From Chrysomallon squamiferum (Eukaryota; Mollusca; Gastropoda; Neomphalida; Peltospiridae), in NCBI GenBank assembly GCA_012295275.1, contig CM022669.1, positions 8,549,989 to 8,613,988 on the forward strand: a stretch of DNA of 64,000 nucleotides. Direction: 5' to 3'. Position numbers and translations under genes: made by a program. How positions within the stretch are numbered: position 1 is the first letter of the stretch; each line of letters begins with the position of its first letter. This document shows, one piece after another, positions 51,845 through 63,985 of this stretch. The notes beneath the pieces are model-generated. The model did not search any database. It was not told the origin of the DNA and saw only the letters and a list, made by a program, of their open reading frames with translations.

Positions 51845-51901
51845 ATGGAGATCACAGGACAGAAAATGTGGAATGTGTTGCAAGACTATCAGTGGGATTT
51901 G
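51845..51901 (+). other. Weak candidate first exon of 19 codons
   Basis: ATG-initiated frame MEITGQKMWNVLQDYQWDL ends exactly at a strong donor (G|GTAAGA). The codon makeup is less AT-rich than its surroundings. No continuation was found, so it may be chance. Confidence 0.18.
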
Positions 51902-51966
51902 GTAAGATACTTGTTTTAATGCGCTAATTATAGAATGTAATCTGTATCATTAACGTTTTATTTGTT

Positions 51967-51967
<1 letters not shown>

Positions 51968-52012
<45 letters not shown>
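51968..52012. repeat. CA microsatellite
   Basis: Pure CA run followed by imperfect CA. Confidence 0.92.
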
Positions 52013-52019
<7 letters not shown>

Positions 52020-52020
<1 letters not shown>

Positions 52021-54470
52021 AGCCACACAAACACACACATATATCGTAACATAAATTTTATATGAACAAAATTATCTTGATTACTCCCTGACCAATTCCC
52101 TGACCTATACAAATCTTTCACATGACCGAATCCGACTTTTTAATACTCTTCCCAAGATGCATAACTAATTTAGTTTGACTTACTCTCTTTTGTATAATTA
52201 AAAATGTGATTTCTTAAATAATTAATAAACAAGTCAGGCCATACTCGTTGTTGATGTGCTATTTATTTAGTGGATGAGGATAGTGTTATGCAATCATTGT
52301 GATAAATTACTGTATAAAAACGAATTTACTATTGTCTGTCATAGACAGACTAAACACATGCATTCTCTGGATGGTGATAACCAGCGTTTTAAGCACTGGC
52401 ACCGTCAAAGACACTGAATGCTAATATATCTGAAAAATCTAATTTATAATAAGTATGTATATGTATGTTGCTAAATTTCGGTGGATGATATTCCATTCTG
52501 TCACTAAATTCTATTAAAAATAAAATGAAATGAAATAATAATAATCAAATTACTAATAATAAGAAGAGAAGAAGAAGAAGATGAAGAAAGTTTAAAAATA
52601 AACTCGACCACAACTGTTAGAAACCAGGACAACAAAACTCTATTCCTGGATAACATGCAGCATGCCAATCAAGATGAAACAAAAGAAAACAAAAACAAAA
52701 CCATCCAAAATATCGCCAGTTCCACCTCTATAAACTGTCTATACCGGCACACACATACACACACACATGTACATAACACACACACACGTACACAGAAAGT
52801 TATACATACATCTTGTGTGTGTAGCTAGCTCTAAAAACACAAGTGAAACATTGAAGAGTGTCATTTACAACAAGTATAATTTGTCGGATTTACTAACGAT
52901 CTTTCAACAAATATTTCTAATAAGAAAAATGTCATACGTAACGACTAAAAAGTCATAAATAGATTTCAGAACGCAGACGTCACGATTATTTTATCTTTGA
53001 AAAAAATATTTCATAATGAGACAAGTTTTGAACAATCAGATTAAAGCCAATTGACATTAGGTCGATGTTTCCAGGAAACAGCAAAGTTCCTAAATATCTC
53101 ATTCCCCTTAACTTATTTATTTACTATAAAAAAATAATCAAGTATTTCGTACTAACCATAATTCAAAACATTTACGATCTTTGAACAAACATTTTCAAAA
53201 CATATCAGTGTAATTTATAACCAATATGTTATTTATCACAGATTAAAAAAAATAATAAAGAGAATGAAACAGGAAGACAAACAGACTGAAACAGGAATAC
53301 GGCAGGACACGCTGGTGTTTTAAATAAATATTTCATAACCATGTGTCGTATTCATATTATTTTCTCTCTCAGTATCGGTGTGAAAACAAAAGCAATAATC
53401 GAGTAATTTGTACATTTTCAGATTTTGTTACACTGACAACATGAATAATTAATACATTCTTATTTAAACCTTTTTTTCTAATAAATAATATTTATATATT
53501 ATATTGCAAAAACCCAAAAGTTTATTTCATTATTATCTGAAAGCTAAAATGTTGTAAATCATAACATGTGAAAGAATAACCTGCTTATTTCGTTACATCT
53601 TGACACATCATTTCAGTAGCAGATGTTTTAGTGTTCAGTTTTATTAGTGTTTAACGAAATTGTTTAAATTTCTAATGTGACAAAACAGAGGCTGACAGTT
53701 GATTGTCCACTGTGTCTGTGGTTGTCGAATAACACGAATCAGTTAGTTTAATGTGTGTATGTATGTGTGTATGTGTGTATGTGTGTATGTGTGTATGTGT
53801 GTCTTTCTGCAGAGATACCCCACAATGTCTTGTATATAGAATAAAACCGTCTATCACCTACTTGAGACATTCGACAGGAAATATCCAGATATTGTACTAC
53901 TGAACTCAGCAACGGACTGAACTGCCGAATGTAAGTACAATCGGAATAATCAATGTCATATTCCCAATATCTGCCTCAAGTGTTTTCATCCTCTCTTATT
54001 AACAAACATTTCAGGGATAAAGTAGAACACTCCACTTTAGCTCGTATCACTGGAAGGAGAAAAATTGCTTTATCTAAAAAAAAAAAAAAAAAAAAAAAAA
54101 AATTATATTATAAAAACAGTCATAAGGACAGTCGTAACTGTTTTCATAGATATAAATGTTGCAATTAGTAGAGATAATGCACAGGAAACAATAGAGCCTT
54201 GTCTACGGTTGCGTAGAATGTGGCTTTAGATCATCTAAGAATGTAACTAGAGTTACTTTATATAACATATCTACATGTAAATATACACACTTAAATACCT
54301 CAGAAGGACTGGCAGTGTATGCATCGGTGTTTATGTGTCTTTGTGTATGTGTCTGTGTGTTTGTGTCTGTGTGTATGTATCTGTGTGTATGTGTCTGTGT
54401 GTTTCTCTGTGTATAAGTATGTGTGTGTATGTGTATGACGAGATGGTTATGACAGTTGAAAGCTATTATC
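52020..54470. other. Upstream region of copy G
   Basis: 52.0-53.0 is AT-rich with CA repeats and a GAA stretch and no match. 53.1-54.47 is the diverged inverted copy of 33.0-34.9, including the exon 6 fragment and an A-rich run at 54080. Confidence 0.6.
53050..53110 (-). pseudogene. Short 3' fragment of exon 6
   Basis: On the minus strand it reads GMRYLGTLLFPGNID followed by LMSIG, with the stop TGA changed to TCA. Only the last 20 or so codons remain. Confidence 0.55.
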
Positions 54471-54477
54471 TTAGAAT

Positions 54478-54564
54478 CAGATGATGAGATATCAGTCAGA
54501 ATGACAGTTCCATGTATAGAATTAATGTATAATATTCAGTGTATTTAAATGAAGGACAGATCTG
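54478..54564 (+). repeat. Solo foldback arm at the promoter of copy G
   Basis: Same single arm, ending about 20 bp before the ATG at 54583. Confidence 0.6.
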
Positions 54565-54582
54565 AATGATATTTAACATGCG

Positions 54583-55941
54583 ATGCAAGGAGTGATTTTC
54601 AGAAGGAAAAAAGACATGGGCATTATAATTTTCTTTTTCGCTGTTTTGCTGTCACCAGGTATTTCGATTAATACTTTACTAACATTGTTTTTTAACCGTT
54701 GAAGAAATTTACGTAAAAATTCATTTTCAGCAAATCAAGCAGATGGCAATTGAGAAGAGCCTGTCGTGGTGTGTGGTAGTAAATTCATAATTCACTACAA
54801 TTTACTCGTTTCCTCTTTGACTACGAGTCTCCAGTGCTCATAGATACAACACGTGATATTTTATCTTTCTTTTCTATTTTTTCTCTCTCCAGCTTCAGTC
54901 TCTTTGAATTATTATCATTATCTAACTCTTCCCCGTTTTCATTTCGTGAATTCGTCTTTTTTCAAAGTACAGTGCTTTGTTTTCGTTGATAATGTACTTT
55001 TTTAACATGAATGGCTTTTGATAACGAAATACGCAATATGGTAATTTCTTTGATAATGTAAAATACAATTTTATTTTCTTTGCTAATATAATCTACTTCG
55101 TTTGATAATGAAATACAAAATATGGAATTTTATTTAACAATGAAATTTATAATATGGTATTATCCTTGACGGTGTAAAGTACAATGTAATATTATAGGCA
55201 ATATGATATTTTAGTTATAAGTTTGATTTTATTTCTCTTTTGTTTTTCTCTTTCTTATAGCAGAATCGGTCGATGTATGTATACTTTCATTTATTTTATT
55301 TGCCATAGTTTATAATCTTTTCATCCAACTTCGTCAGCTAAATAAAATCTGTAAATTATGTACAGACAAGATTTATAAATACTGTAACATCTCTCTTGCT
55401 CTGTTTGTGTGTGTGTGTGTACGAGTGTGAATGTCTCTGATAGTGCTGATTTTATACACAAACACATACATACATTCATACATACATATGTACATATACA
55501 CATGTATACATATATATGTACATAAAACACATTTACATATGTCATTTTGAAAATATTTTATTTATTGCGATCGTCAACATTTGGAATTCATTACATAAAA
55601 AATTATTATCAGAACAGTTACTACGAATGTCCGCTTTTCGAGAATATTTTATATAATTAAATAAAAACAGAATATGTTATAGGAAACATTTAGTTAATTT
55701 ATTAGGCGGAATACGAATATGAGGGTTCCACCATGTTTGCTCAATTTCCCGGACATACACCCAGCAGTGAATGCGGTAGTTCTGAGTTATCGGGACCAGA
55801 TCTATCCTGTGAAAACTGCTGTTTCTATGGTGATAGTCAGCTACAGCTTGAAGATGGGTCAGCAATAAAAATGAGGCATCTTAAAGCAGGAAATAAAGTT
55901 CTAACAGGTACTTACCTAAATGAGTGATTTCTGATGACAAA

Positions 55942-55983
<42 letters not shown>

Positions 55984-56017
55984 TATTATAATTATAATTA
56001 TAATTATTAAAATTATG

Positions 56018-56077
<60 letters not shown>

Positions 56078-57924
56078 TTAAATTTTGCTTACTGTATCTT
56101 TTCCTTAGAACTAATTACCTATAATAAAAATAATGCCTATATTGAAGCCCAAGAAATTTTGTCTTCCGAAAATGTAAATCAGTGTACAGTCCCAAATTGT
56201 ACAAAATTTGAATCAAGTTTTTTTATATACTAGTAGGAATACAAGTATTTTTCACGCTGGATTTGTTTTAATCTTAATTTCTAGGAAAACAATAGCACTT
56301 CTGTTAATATAAACGTCAGTGAAAACAGTAGTAAACATTTAGAAATTAATCGTTTGAAAATTATTAAGTTCTCGACGTTTGCTAAGACGAAAATTACAAA
56401 GACTCAAAAAATTGTGTTTCTTAGTTGAAAATGGTAAGAGGATATTTTCAGAAGTAAAAACTTTTATAAAACGAAAGCCGAACACGAATTCCACCTTTCG
56501 AACGTTGACAACAGAAAACGGAAATCACATCACCATGACAGACAATCATCTGATATTTGTGTCTAAGAACAACAGATCCACTGAAATGCAAGTTAGGTTT
56601 GTATCTTTTCTTTGACGAAGTTAAGGCTTGTTATATTCTAGAAATAATCACAGATTGCTTCCTTAGCTCGGCTGTGATGAACTTGTAATGTGGTTCGGCT
56701 GCAGTATGTTTTTGGTGGAATGAATGATCAGTTATTAAAGTGCCATTTTAACTTACACCCGTCAACAAACCAAAACATCTGATCTCGCAAGATTTCCAAC
56801 ACAAATATAATATGTTGTCTATACGACTGCTATCACTGATATGGCGTATGAATTTCAGAATCTCGACTCGCTTGATTGAGAATGTGAATCTAAATGATTA
56901 TTTCTTTACGTTGTACCGTGTTGATTTTACAAGTGTCATATATTCCACACGTCAAATACACCTTCTCCCTTCCTCGACAGTTATAAGCAGTTATAGGTTA
57001 AATCAGTCAATACTTAAAATAATTAATTTAAAATAAACATAAAGTAAAATATTTGTCATTCCTGTGAATACTGGTTGGTTAAATTATCATGTTGAAATCT
57101 TTCAGGTTTTCGATGTTCGTGAAAAGAGGTGACTACGTTTTCTCTTCCTGGTCGTGTTCAAGTGGTCTTTGTCCAGAGCGAGTCGTGGAAATATCTTTGT
57201 CCGAGAAAGAAGGTGCGGTTACCGTTACTATCATCACCACACTAAAATCACTATTACAACTAATAACAGAAACACATTAGTTGCTAGGAGTACTGCTACT
57301 ACTAGTTATACTACTACTACTAGTACTACTACTACTACCGCTACTGCTACAACTTTTCCTACTCGTATTACAACTTCTTATATTACTAACACCGTTATCA
57401 CCAAAACAAACAATTGTTATTGTTCAGCTACTGCCACAACCACAGCATCTTCAATTACTACTGAAGCTAAGCATCTATTGCTTGTACCTCACTATTTTTA
57501 TATATTGTTATTTCTGTTTGTATGCAGCTTTCTATGTATATATATATTATATACATAAGTGTTTAACCTTCCGCATTGTGGGTGTTTTACATCAATACCC
57601 ATTTCTTGTACGAAGTTATTTCTCGTATGTACTCATGTATCGTATGTCAGGTATTTCTCAGCTACTTGTAGATATTAATACCAATAATATTTCGTGACAG
57701 GTTTGTACGTACCACTCACAGACACTGGAACTATTATTACGGATGGAATTTTTGCTTCATGTTATGGTTTAGTCGATCACGACTTTGAACACTTCATCCT
57801 CACTCCATTCCGCTGGTTTCCGTGGCTACTGAAACCTTGGCAAGAAGACGGATCTAGTCCAGTAATAGAAGGAATGAGATATCTGGGTACGTTGCTGATT
57901 CCTGGAAACACTGACTCAATCTGA
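54583..57924 (+). CDS. Copy G: Hog (Hint) protein, type II, with most N-terminal cysteines lost
   Basis: Predicted exons are 54583-54658 (or from ATG 54616), 55261-55274, 55706-55907, 56425-56596, 57106-57212 and 57701-57924. The frame is open for 264 residues from the first ATG and 253 from the second. The signal peptide and the 14-nt microexon (AESVD) match copies C and D. Exon 3 reads AEYEYEGS where others read xxxCxC, and CKCGC has become CGSS; only 3 of 8 Cys remain before the Hint Cys (ENCCFYGD). Hint is still complete: TDNH, Lys at the Hedgehog Asp position, LYVPLTDTGT and ASC. The flanks are an inverted, diverged copy of those of D. It is either a neofunctionalised copy or one under relaxed selection on the released peptide. 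Confidence 0.77.
55938..56077. repeat. AAT/ATT palindromic array, copy G intron 3
   Basis: Same position in the third type II gene; the middle is broken into TTATAA repeats. Confidence 0.9.
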
Positions 57925-58677
57925 ATTGGCTAAAATCCGATTTTTTTCTTAGATTTAGTCTTTACACCGATATTATGAGATAAAATTAAAAAAAGTCTGC
58001 AGACTGAAATCTGTTGTTAACTTTTTAATTCACAAAAACATAGCGAACTGGTTATAAAATTGTTTAATTATCCTGTAAGTGCCATCCGTTAATGTATAAA
58101 ATATTTTTTGAAACATCGTTCTTAAATCTGTTAAATTATGGTTAGTATGAGTAACTCGATTATTATTTAGTCTTAAAACTGATACTGATCGAGAGACAAT
58201 AAAAATACACCTTTGTGTTTCAGTATACTTATCATTTTTTAATATGACAGATGTTTTAAACAATTATGACAGAATTTTGTTATTGTTAATAAACAAAAAG
58301 TGGCTGAATGTTGTTCAGTGTGCTCATGAACAGTGCATGTCTGACGTTTAAGTTTGTGAAAATGTTACAGCTACGTGTGTGCGACTATTTTCGTACATGA
58401 AGGTTATAAACATGGTTTTGGAATAAACACACGCACACACTCACACACACACACAGAGATCACCGATACGCACATACTCACATGCAGAAGCACTCATACA
58501 TATACGTATATATGTTATTGTTTTTTTCGAATCACACAATTATTAAAAGTTTCTTTTTTGTTATAATGTAGTGGAACTTTTCTGTTTGTTTGTTTTCATT
58601 TCGAAATTTTTCTCACACAAGGGTTAGACTTTACTGAATAAGCTGTACAATAATTTTATCATACAATTTTAAAAATG
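57925..58677. other. 3' flank of copy G
   Basis: Conserved 3' block twice (near 57955 and 58165), then the CA module. No gene. Confidence 0.6.
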
Positions 58678-58908
58678 AAGGACAGATCTGCCTTCATTTA
58701 AATATACTGAATATATATTAATTCTACACATGGAACTGTCATTCTGATTGATGTCTCATCATCTGTATGATAGTTTTGAATTGTCATAACCAGTTCGTGA
58801 TTTTGAGTATGCGTATTCGTGTCAGAATCAGATGACGAAACATCAATCAGAATGACAGTTCATTGTGTAGAATTAATATATAATATTCAGTATATTTAAA
58901 TGAAGGAT
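58678..58908. mobile_element. Foldback element, fourth copy, right end truncated
   Basis: Both arms present, but the right arm stops at TGAAGGA and no exon 1 follows. Confidence 0.55.
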
Positions 58909-59331
58909 TTCAACTGAACTCATATAAATCTATCAGTGCACTAAATATATTCTCGGTTAAGTTTGGAAATGATATCTTTTAGAAGTTAAGACGAATCTGA
59001 TAATCAGATACAGTCTTTTACTAAAGAAAAATGTTTGACTGAAGTAAATTGTATTTAATGTGAGAAGGAAATCATGAACACGGTCATTTTTCAGTAATGC
59101 ATGGACAGTGATTAACACACACGTGGACACTAAGTCATGACATATTTCATTGTACCTAACTGTTATCATATACTCGCACGCAAACATAAAAACATTTAGA
59201 AATACATATACACAAAACACACCAGCACACGCGTAAACAAATACATAGAAACATACACTCACTAAAATTCATAATTTTATATTTTCCGGAGAAGTAAAAA
59301 GAACGACAATAAATAAAAATAATTTTCACAG
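58909..59331. other. Unassigned stretch before copy H
   Basis: No match in the window and no coding signal; the minus-strand 101-codon frame shows no recognisable domain. Confidence 0.5.
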
Positions 59332-60431
59332 ATTTTCCATGCTCGTGAAAAGAGGTAATTACATTTTCTCAGCTCGATCGTGTTCCAGTGGTTTTTGTCC
59401 AGAGCGAGTTGTCCAAATATCTTTGTCCGAGAAAGACGGTATAGAGTAGTAGCAGTAATAGTAGTAGTAGAAGTATTAGTAGTAGTTATAGTAGAAGTTA
59501 TAGTAGTAATAGTAGTAATAGTGGTAATAGTAATAGTATTAGTATTAGTAGTAGTAGTAACATTAGTAGAAGTAGTTGCAGTAGTTATAGTAGTAGTAGT
59601 AGTAATAGTGGTTATAGTAATAGTAGTAGTAGTAGCAGTAGTAGTAACCTTAGTAGAAGTAGTTGCAGTAGTTATAGTACTAGTAGTAGTAATAGTGGTA
59701 ATAGTAGTAGTAGTAATAGTAGTTGTAGTAGTAGTAGTAGTAGTAGTAACCTTAGTAGAAGTAGTAGTAGTAGTTATAGTACTAGTAGTAGTAATAGTGG
59801 TAATAGTAGTAGTAGTAATAGTAGTTGTAGTAGTAGTAGTAGTAGTAGTAATAACAGTAAGGTAGCAGTAGCAATAGCAGTAGTAGTGGTGGTGGTGGTA
59901 GTAGTAGTAGTAGTAGAGGTAGTAATATAAAAAGTAGCAACAGTAATAGGACTAGTAGGAATATACCATTGATCATGACGATAATGATATCCATGATGGC
60001 AACAACTCTAATGAGAAGACAAATCTTCTGTTCTGCTACTATGAAACAAATGTATACATCAAATATATTCAGTCTGTTGCTTGCAGCAGTGTGATATTTT
60101 TTAAATATGTCATTGTTTATATGGCGTATTACAAAATATATTGTAATATTTTACGTCATTATTACTTAAACTATTTGACAAAGATAAATATTTTATTTCA
60201 TAGGTATGTACGTACCAGTCACAGTGACAGGAACCGTTGTTGTCGATTATGGGTTCAAATTATGGGTTTATTGACCACGATTTTGAACGTTTCATCCTTT
60301 CTCCTTTCCACTTGTTTCCATGGCTACTGAAACCTTGGCAAGAAGACGGATCTAGTCCAGTAATAGAAGGAATGAGATATATCGGTGGCTTGTTTATTCC
60401 TGGGAATTTCGACGCTTTGCTAAGTTTTTAA
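59332..60431 (+). pseudogene. Copy H: truncated Hog gene, exons 5 and 6 only
   Basis: Exon 5 (59332-59438, 107 nt) encodes FSMLVKRGNYIFSAR and ends SLSEKD with a GT donor. Exon 6 (60204-60431) starts MYVPVTVTGT in frame but then has a net loss of 5 nt around 60240-60280. This removes the ILASC motif and ends the frame at TGA; the tail FERFILSPFHLFPWLL resumes in another frame and ends GNFDALLSF. No exon 1-4 is seen upstream in the 57.9-59.3 kb interval. The intron is almost entirely an AGT trinucleotide array. It is a diverged paralogue lacking the ASC cysteine and cannot make a working Hint domain. Confidence 0.72.
59443..59925. repeat. AGT trinucleotide array, copy H intron
   Basis: Nearly 480 bp of AGT/AAT/GGT triplets starting 5 bp after the exon 5 donor. 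The valine-rich frame through it is not a gene. Confidence 0.9.
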
Positions 60432-60740
60432 TCTCGGATTTTATTTTTTCGGTTTGTCTTGATAATGATGAAGAGATACGAAATCCGGAGAGTCTTCTGG
60501 TTCGTCATTAATTTTTTAGTGAATGAGAGAACAATAAGTTCAAATTTACATGCAGCTTCGCATTTAGACTTGAGAGGTCCTTAGCTATATGAAGTCCTAA
60601 TGCCTCCCGTCTTTATTAAATTAATTTACCCCAGCAGGTCTTACACAACATGAAATAGCAAAGTGAAAAATACAAATTATTTTCAAGTGCTCGACTGCAT
60701 CAGTAGACATAAGTTCAGGTGGAAACTGATTGGATTATAT

Positions 60741-60865
60741 GTCGTCAGCGGCATCTGACTTTTTTTGTGAGTCATGAGTGGACTTTGTTCTGTGCCAGTG
60801 CGTTCCCGAATACTGTCTATGTGCAGAGTCTAAATCAGAAGTACATAAGACAGAATATTCAAATC
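60741..60865 (+). mobile_element. SINE fragment, 5'-truncated
   Basis: Begins at GTCGTCAGCGGC, matching the SINE just after the B box, and keeps the body (GCCAGTGCGTTCCCGAATAC, GTGCAGAGTCTA). Confidence 0.65.
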
Positions 60866-60953
60866 AGGAAATAGATACTTGCCAGTGTCAAGTTTCCTAC
60901 ACAAAAAAAATATAAATATATTCACGCAAAAATGACGACCTGCTTCGGGGTTA

Positions 60954-61112
60954 TGCGATGATTTTACCCTTAATTACTGAAGAACTTTTTCTAGGGTAAC
61001 GTCATCCATCCATCTTCGGAGTGCAGGTGAATGGGTGCCATCTGATGTGATTTGTGAGGTCGTGATTGCACTTTGTTCTCCTGAATATTGTCTATCTGCA
61101 CCTAAAATACAT
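60954..61112 (+). mobile_element. SINE copy with degraded promoter boxes
   Basis: Shares the leader (GATGATTTTACCCT, ATTACTGA) and CTTCGGAGTG with the 63.9-kb copy, but the A and B boxes are eroded. Ends in a CATA repeat. Confidence 0.6.
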
Positions 61113-61414
61113 ACATACATATACACACATGCAGATACACGCAACATGCGAAGTCAGGACCAGTTTTCCCCATATCAGTCATTACAATAAGAATTCTAGG
61201 TCTTTATGAGAACGCACGAATAACGTCCATTCCAAACTGTGCGAGAAAACATTTCACTTCACAAGAAGTTGAATATACTGTGAGGACAGACACGGATGTA
61301 GTGTGACAAATGTGGTTTTGTTTGTTTCTATACATTTATTTAAAGCATTTGCGACGTCTTCTTCTTCAGTGGCATTTGCTTCACTGATGACGTCTATCTG
61401 TGTATTTAAATTAG

Positions 61415-61521
61415 ATTTTCGATGGAAGTGGAAGCAGGTGATTACATTTTCACATCACAATACTGTTCTACTGATCTCTGTCCAGACAGAGTCGTACAAA
61501 TATCTTTTTCACAGATACAAG
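61415..61521 (+). pseudogene. Copy I: orphan Hog exon 5, most diverged copy
   Basis: A 107-nt exon after TTAG and before GTACTA encodes FSMEVEAGDYIFTSQYCSTD then LCPDRVVQISF. It aligns residue for residue with exon 5 of the other copies (FSMVVKRGDYVFSSRSCSSG, LCPERVVEISL). The donor is followed at once by an ACT trinucleotide array, as in type II intron 5. I find no exon 6 match before 62.4 kb and no exon 4 match upstream to the end of copy H. It could be a relic or one exon of a gene whose other exons are too diverged for me to see. Confidence 0.6.
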
Positions 61522-61523
61522 GT

Positions 61524-61640
61524 ACTACTTCTACTACTACTACTACTACTACTAATACTACTAATACTACTAATATTACTGCTACTACTTCTACTACTAC
61601 TGCTACTACTACTACTAATAATAACAACAACAACAACAAT
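61524..61640. repeat. ACT/AAC trinucleotide array after copy I exon 5
   Basis: Begins immediately at the donor, as in copies B, D, G and H. Confidence 0.88.
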
Positions 61641-62037
61641 ACTTCTAATAATAACAATAATAAATGTTCTTGTGTTGAAATAGATCTAAGATATATTTTA
61701 GTATGTTTTTGTGTGTGTGTGTGTGTGTGTGTGTCTGTCTGTCTGTCTGTGTGTGTGATTGTTTTCCTTGCCATACTGTTATTTTATTGGCTTATTAAAA
61801 TACCTTTTATAGTTACTCTACGGGAAGAAAACAACAAGCTGATCAAGACTACAATGAGAGATGGCTGAATGTTCTAGTGTTGCAACTAGAAGTTGTAAGA
61901 ATGAGATTTAATGTGGGTCTATAATATTGTCTAAAATAATTGTTTAATATATACTTTCTAAAAAAAATAATATTAATAATTTTTCTTGTGTGTTGAAATT
62001 GATCTAAAATTAATCTGATTCCGTCATTAGATACATT

Positions 62038-62068
<31 letters not shown>

Positions 62069-62436
62069 TTCTTTTCTTCGCTATATTGTTATTTTATTGA
62101 TTGATTAAAATATCTTTTGTAGTTGATAGTTCTACGCGTGTCATTTTATGTTTCAGTGCTTCAGTATAGGAATTCTTCTAGTGCCAAAACTGTCTCATAA
62201 AGATGACAGACTCTTAAAAGGATTATTTGAAAAATTTGAAAAATACGAAAACGACGTGTCCTTTGCTGTTTTCTTTTTTTTTTTTATTATGGGCATCAAC
62301 GGGAAGAAAATCGACAATCTTACACTGACGTAATTTGACAAAATTTGTTTAAAAGTTCACGTATACACCACTGGTCAACATTTATTATTATTTTTATTTT
62401 TTTTTTTTTTAAATCAACAATCTTGCCTCCCTCGGG
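61641..62436. other. Unassigned stretch after copy I
   Basis: GT and TTTA repeats and a small tandem duplication (GTTGAAAT-GATCTAA near 61675 and 61995). A frame at 62158-62333 after TTTCAG reads IGILLVPKLS and so on; I cannot tie it to exon 6. Confidence 0.45.
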
Positions 62437-62720
62437 GAGAATCCACATACACTCATGAAGGTCGGGATAGGGGTCGGGGAGAAGAGGGGAACAGCCAGGG
62501 AAGGAAGGTGAAGAAGGGTGGAGCAGGATGGGGCTGAACGTCATAGGGCTGCACACGACTGGTCTTGTCAGACAGAACCGGGCTGGACAGCACTGGACAC
62601 TAATGGATAACATGGGCGTGACAATACCGGACTGTACCGGGCTCCAGCGGACTGCACCGGTCTGAATGTGACAGTAACGCAGACTGACTGAGTTAACTGG
62701 TCAGAACTAAAGAGGACTGT
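62437..62720. other. GC-rich stretch before the telomere-like block
   Basis: Much more GC-rich than the rest of the window, with loosely repeated ACTGTACCGGGCT / GACTGCACCGGTCT / ACTGGACA motifs, suggesting an old tandem repeat. No coding frame recognised. Confidence 0.5.
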
Positions 62721-62724
62721 GATT

Positions 62725-62998
62725 GACCTAACCCTAACCCAGGACCATGACCCTAAACCCAGATCCTGACCCTGACCCTAAGATCTGACCCTGACCCTAA
62801 ACCCAGATTCTGACCCTGACCCTATTTATGACCCTAACACTAAATCCAGATTCTGACCCTGACTCTAAGCCCTGACCCTGACCCTGACCCTGACCCCCAA
62901 ACCCTAACCCTAACCCTAACCCTAACCCTAACCCTAACCCTAAATCCTAACCCTAACCCTAACCTTAACCCTAATCATAAATCCTAACCCTAGCCCTA
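62725..62998 (+). repeat. Degenerate telomere-like CCCTAA/CCCTGA block
   Basis: Starts as irregular CCTGACCCTGACCCTAA-type repeats with AGAT and TATTT spacers and becomes near-perfect CCCTAA around 62895-62985. The C-rich strand reads left to right with 1 kb of ordinary sequence beyond, so this is interstitial, not a chromosome end. Confidence 0.82.
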
Positions 62999-63734
62999 GC
63001 CGTCAGCCTACGGTAGAGGTATAGTATATATAAACATAGACATCCTAGATCGTGTACTTGTCATTCTCGTTCATGTAATTCAGTTTTTGCAATTCAAATA
63101 AATGTCCCTTTTGCATTTTGAGACCGTTGACAGGCTTGATTTTTTTTTTTTGTAAACAGAGTGTATCAATGATAGCTGTTTGCTAAAATCGACTCGTCTT
63201 TCTGCACATTTAACATTGTTGTAAATTGCTTCTCAGATATCGACCAAAGCTAACTGTTCTGTTAACATTGACTGTGCGAAGTTATCTCAGATACATTATT
63301 TTTATTTTTTTTTTATTATTTTTTTTTTTTTTGGTCGACAACAGGATTTGCTGATGCTCATGTTTAGGATACGAATTAGCTGGTCATTTGATTATCGAAT
63401 GCTTACAGTTGTGTTGACTAAGTGAAATCTATGTTACTGTGATTAAGTGCTTGTTTCTTCGCCAGCTGATCGATCTAGATCGTGGGTTTTGGGGAAAAAT
63501 ACAAGAACTGCTGCCTAAATAAAAAAAATTAAAAAAACCACTTATCGTGATGAATCGTCTCCAGAGAGATCTTGCATAACTCTCTTCAGAATTCTATCAC
63601 GATTGCGTAAGTATTAATTTTTTGTAATCGCAATTATTTCCATGAAATTTATATGTAGTGAAAAATTTAGTAAACAACCAAAGAGAGTATGCATTTTTGT
63701 ATGTATGTATGTATGTATGTAGGTAGGTAGGTTA
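62999..63734. other. Unassigned stretch before the SINE
   Basis: AT-rich with poly(T) runs and a GTAT/GTAG repeat at 63697-63735. No gene recognised. Confidence 0.5.
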
Positions 63735-63985
63735 GGATTTTGAATATTCTCTGTCGCATGTACTTCTGAATAGACTCTGCACATAGATAATATTCGGGAA
63801 CGCACTGGCGCAGAGAGACAAACTCCATTCACGATTTAACAAACCACATCAAGCCGCTGACGAGACTCGAACGTATGGCATCCATTTGCCCACACTCCGA
63901 AGACGAATGAAGTTACCGTTCGGCCATGAAGACAACCCAAGAAAGGTCCCTCAGTAATCGAGGGTAAAATCATCATTTAGCCGTC
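63735..63985 (-). mobile_element. tRNA-derived SINE
   Basis: On the minus strand a tRNA-like head has an A-box-like TGGCCGAACGG and a B box CGTTCGAGTCTC about 50 bp later, a spacing that suits a long-variable-arm tRNA (Ser or Leu type). It is followed by a body with GCCAGTGCGTTCCCGAATAT and a tail running into a TACC/TACA simple repeat. Confidence 0.72.

Noticed and set aside
59380-59865. Valine-rich 161-codon frame
   Set aside because: It reads through an AGT array after the exon 5 donor of copy H and uses the wrong frame for exon 5.
62725-62998. True chromosome end
   Set aside because: The CCCTAA strand orientation and 1 kb of ordinary sequence to the right rule out a terminal telomere here.
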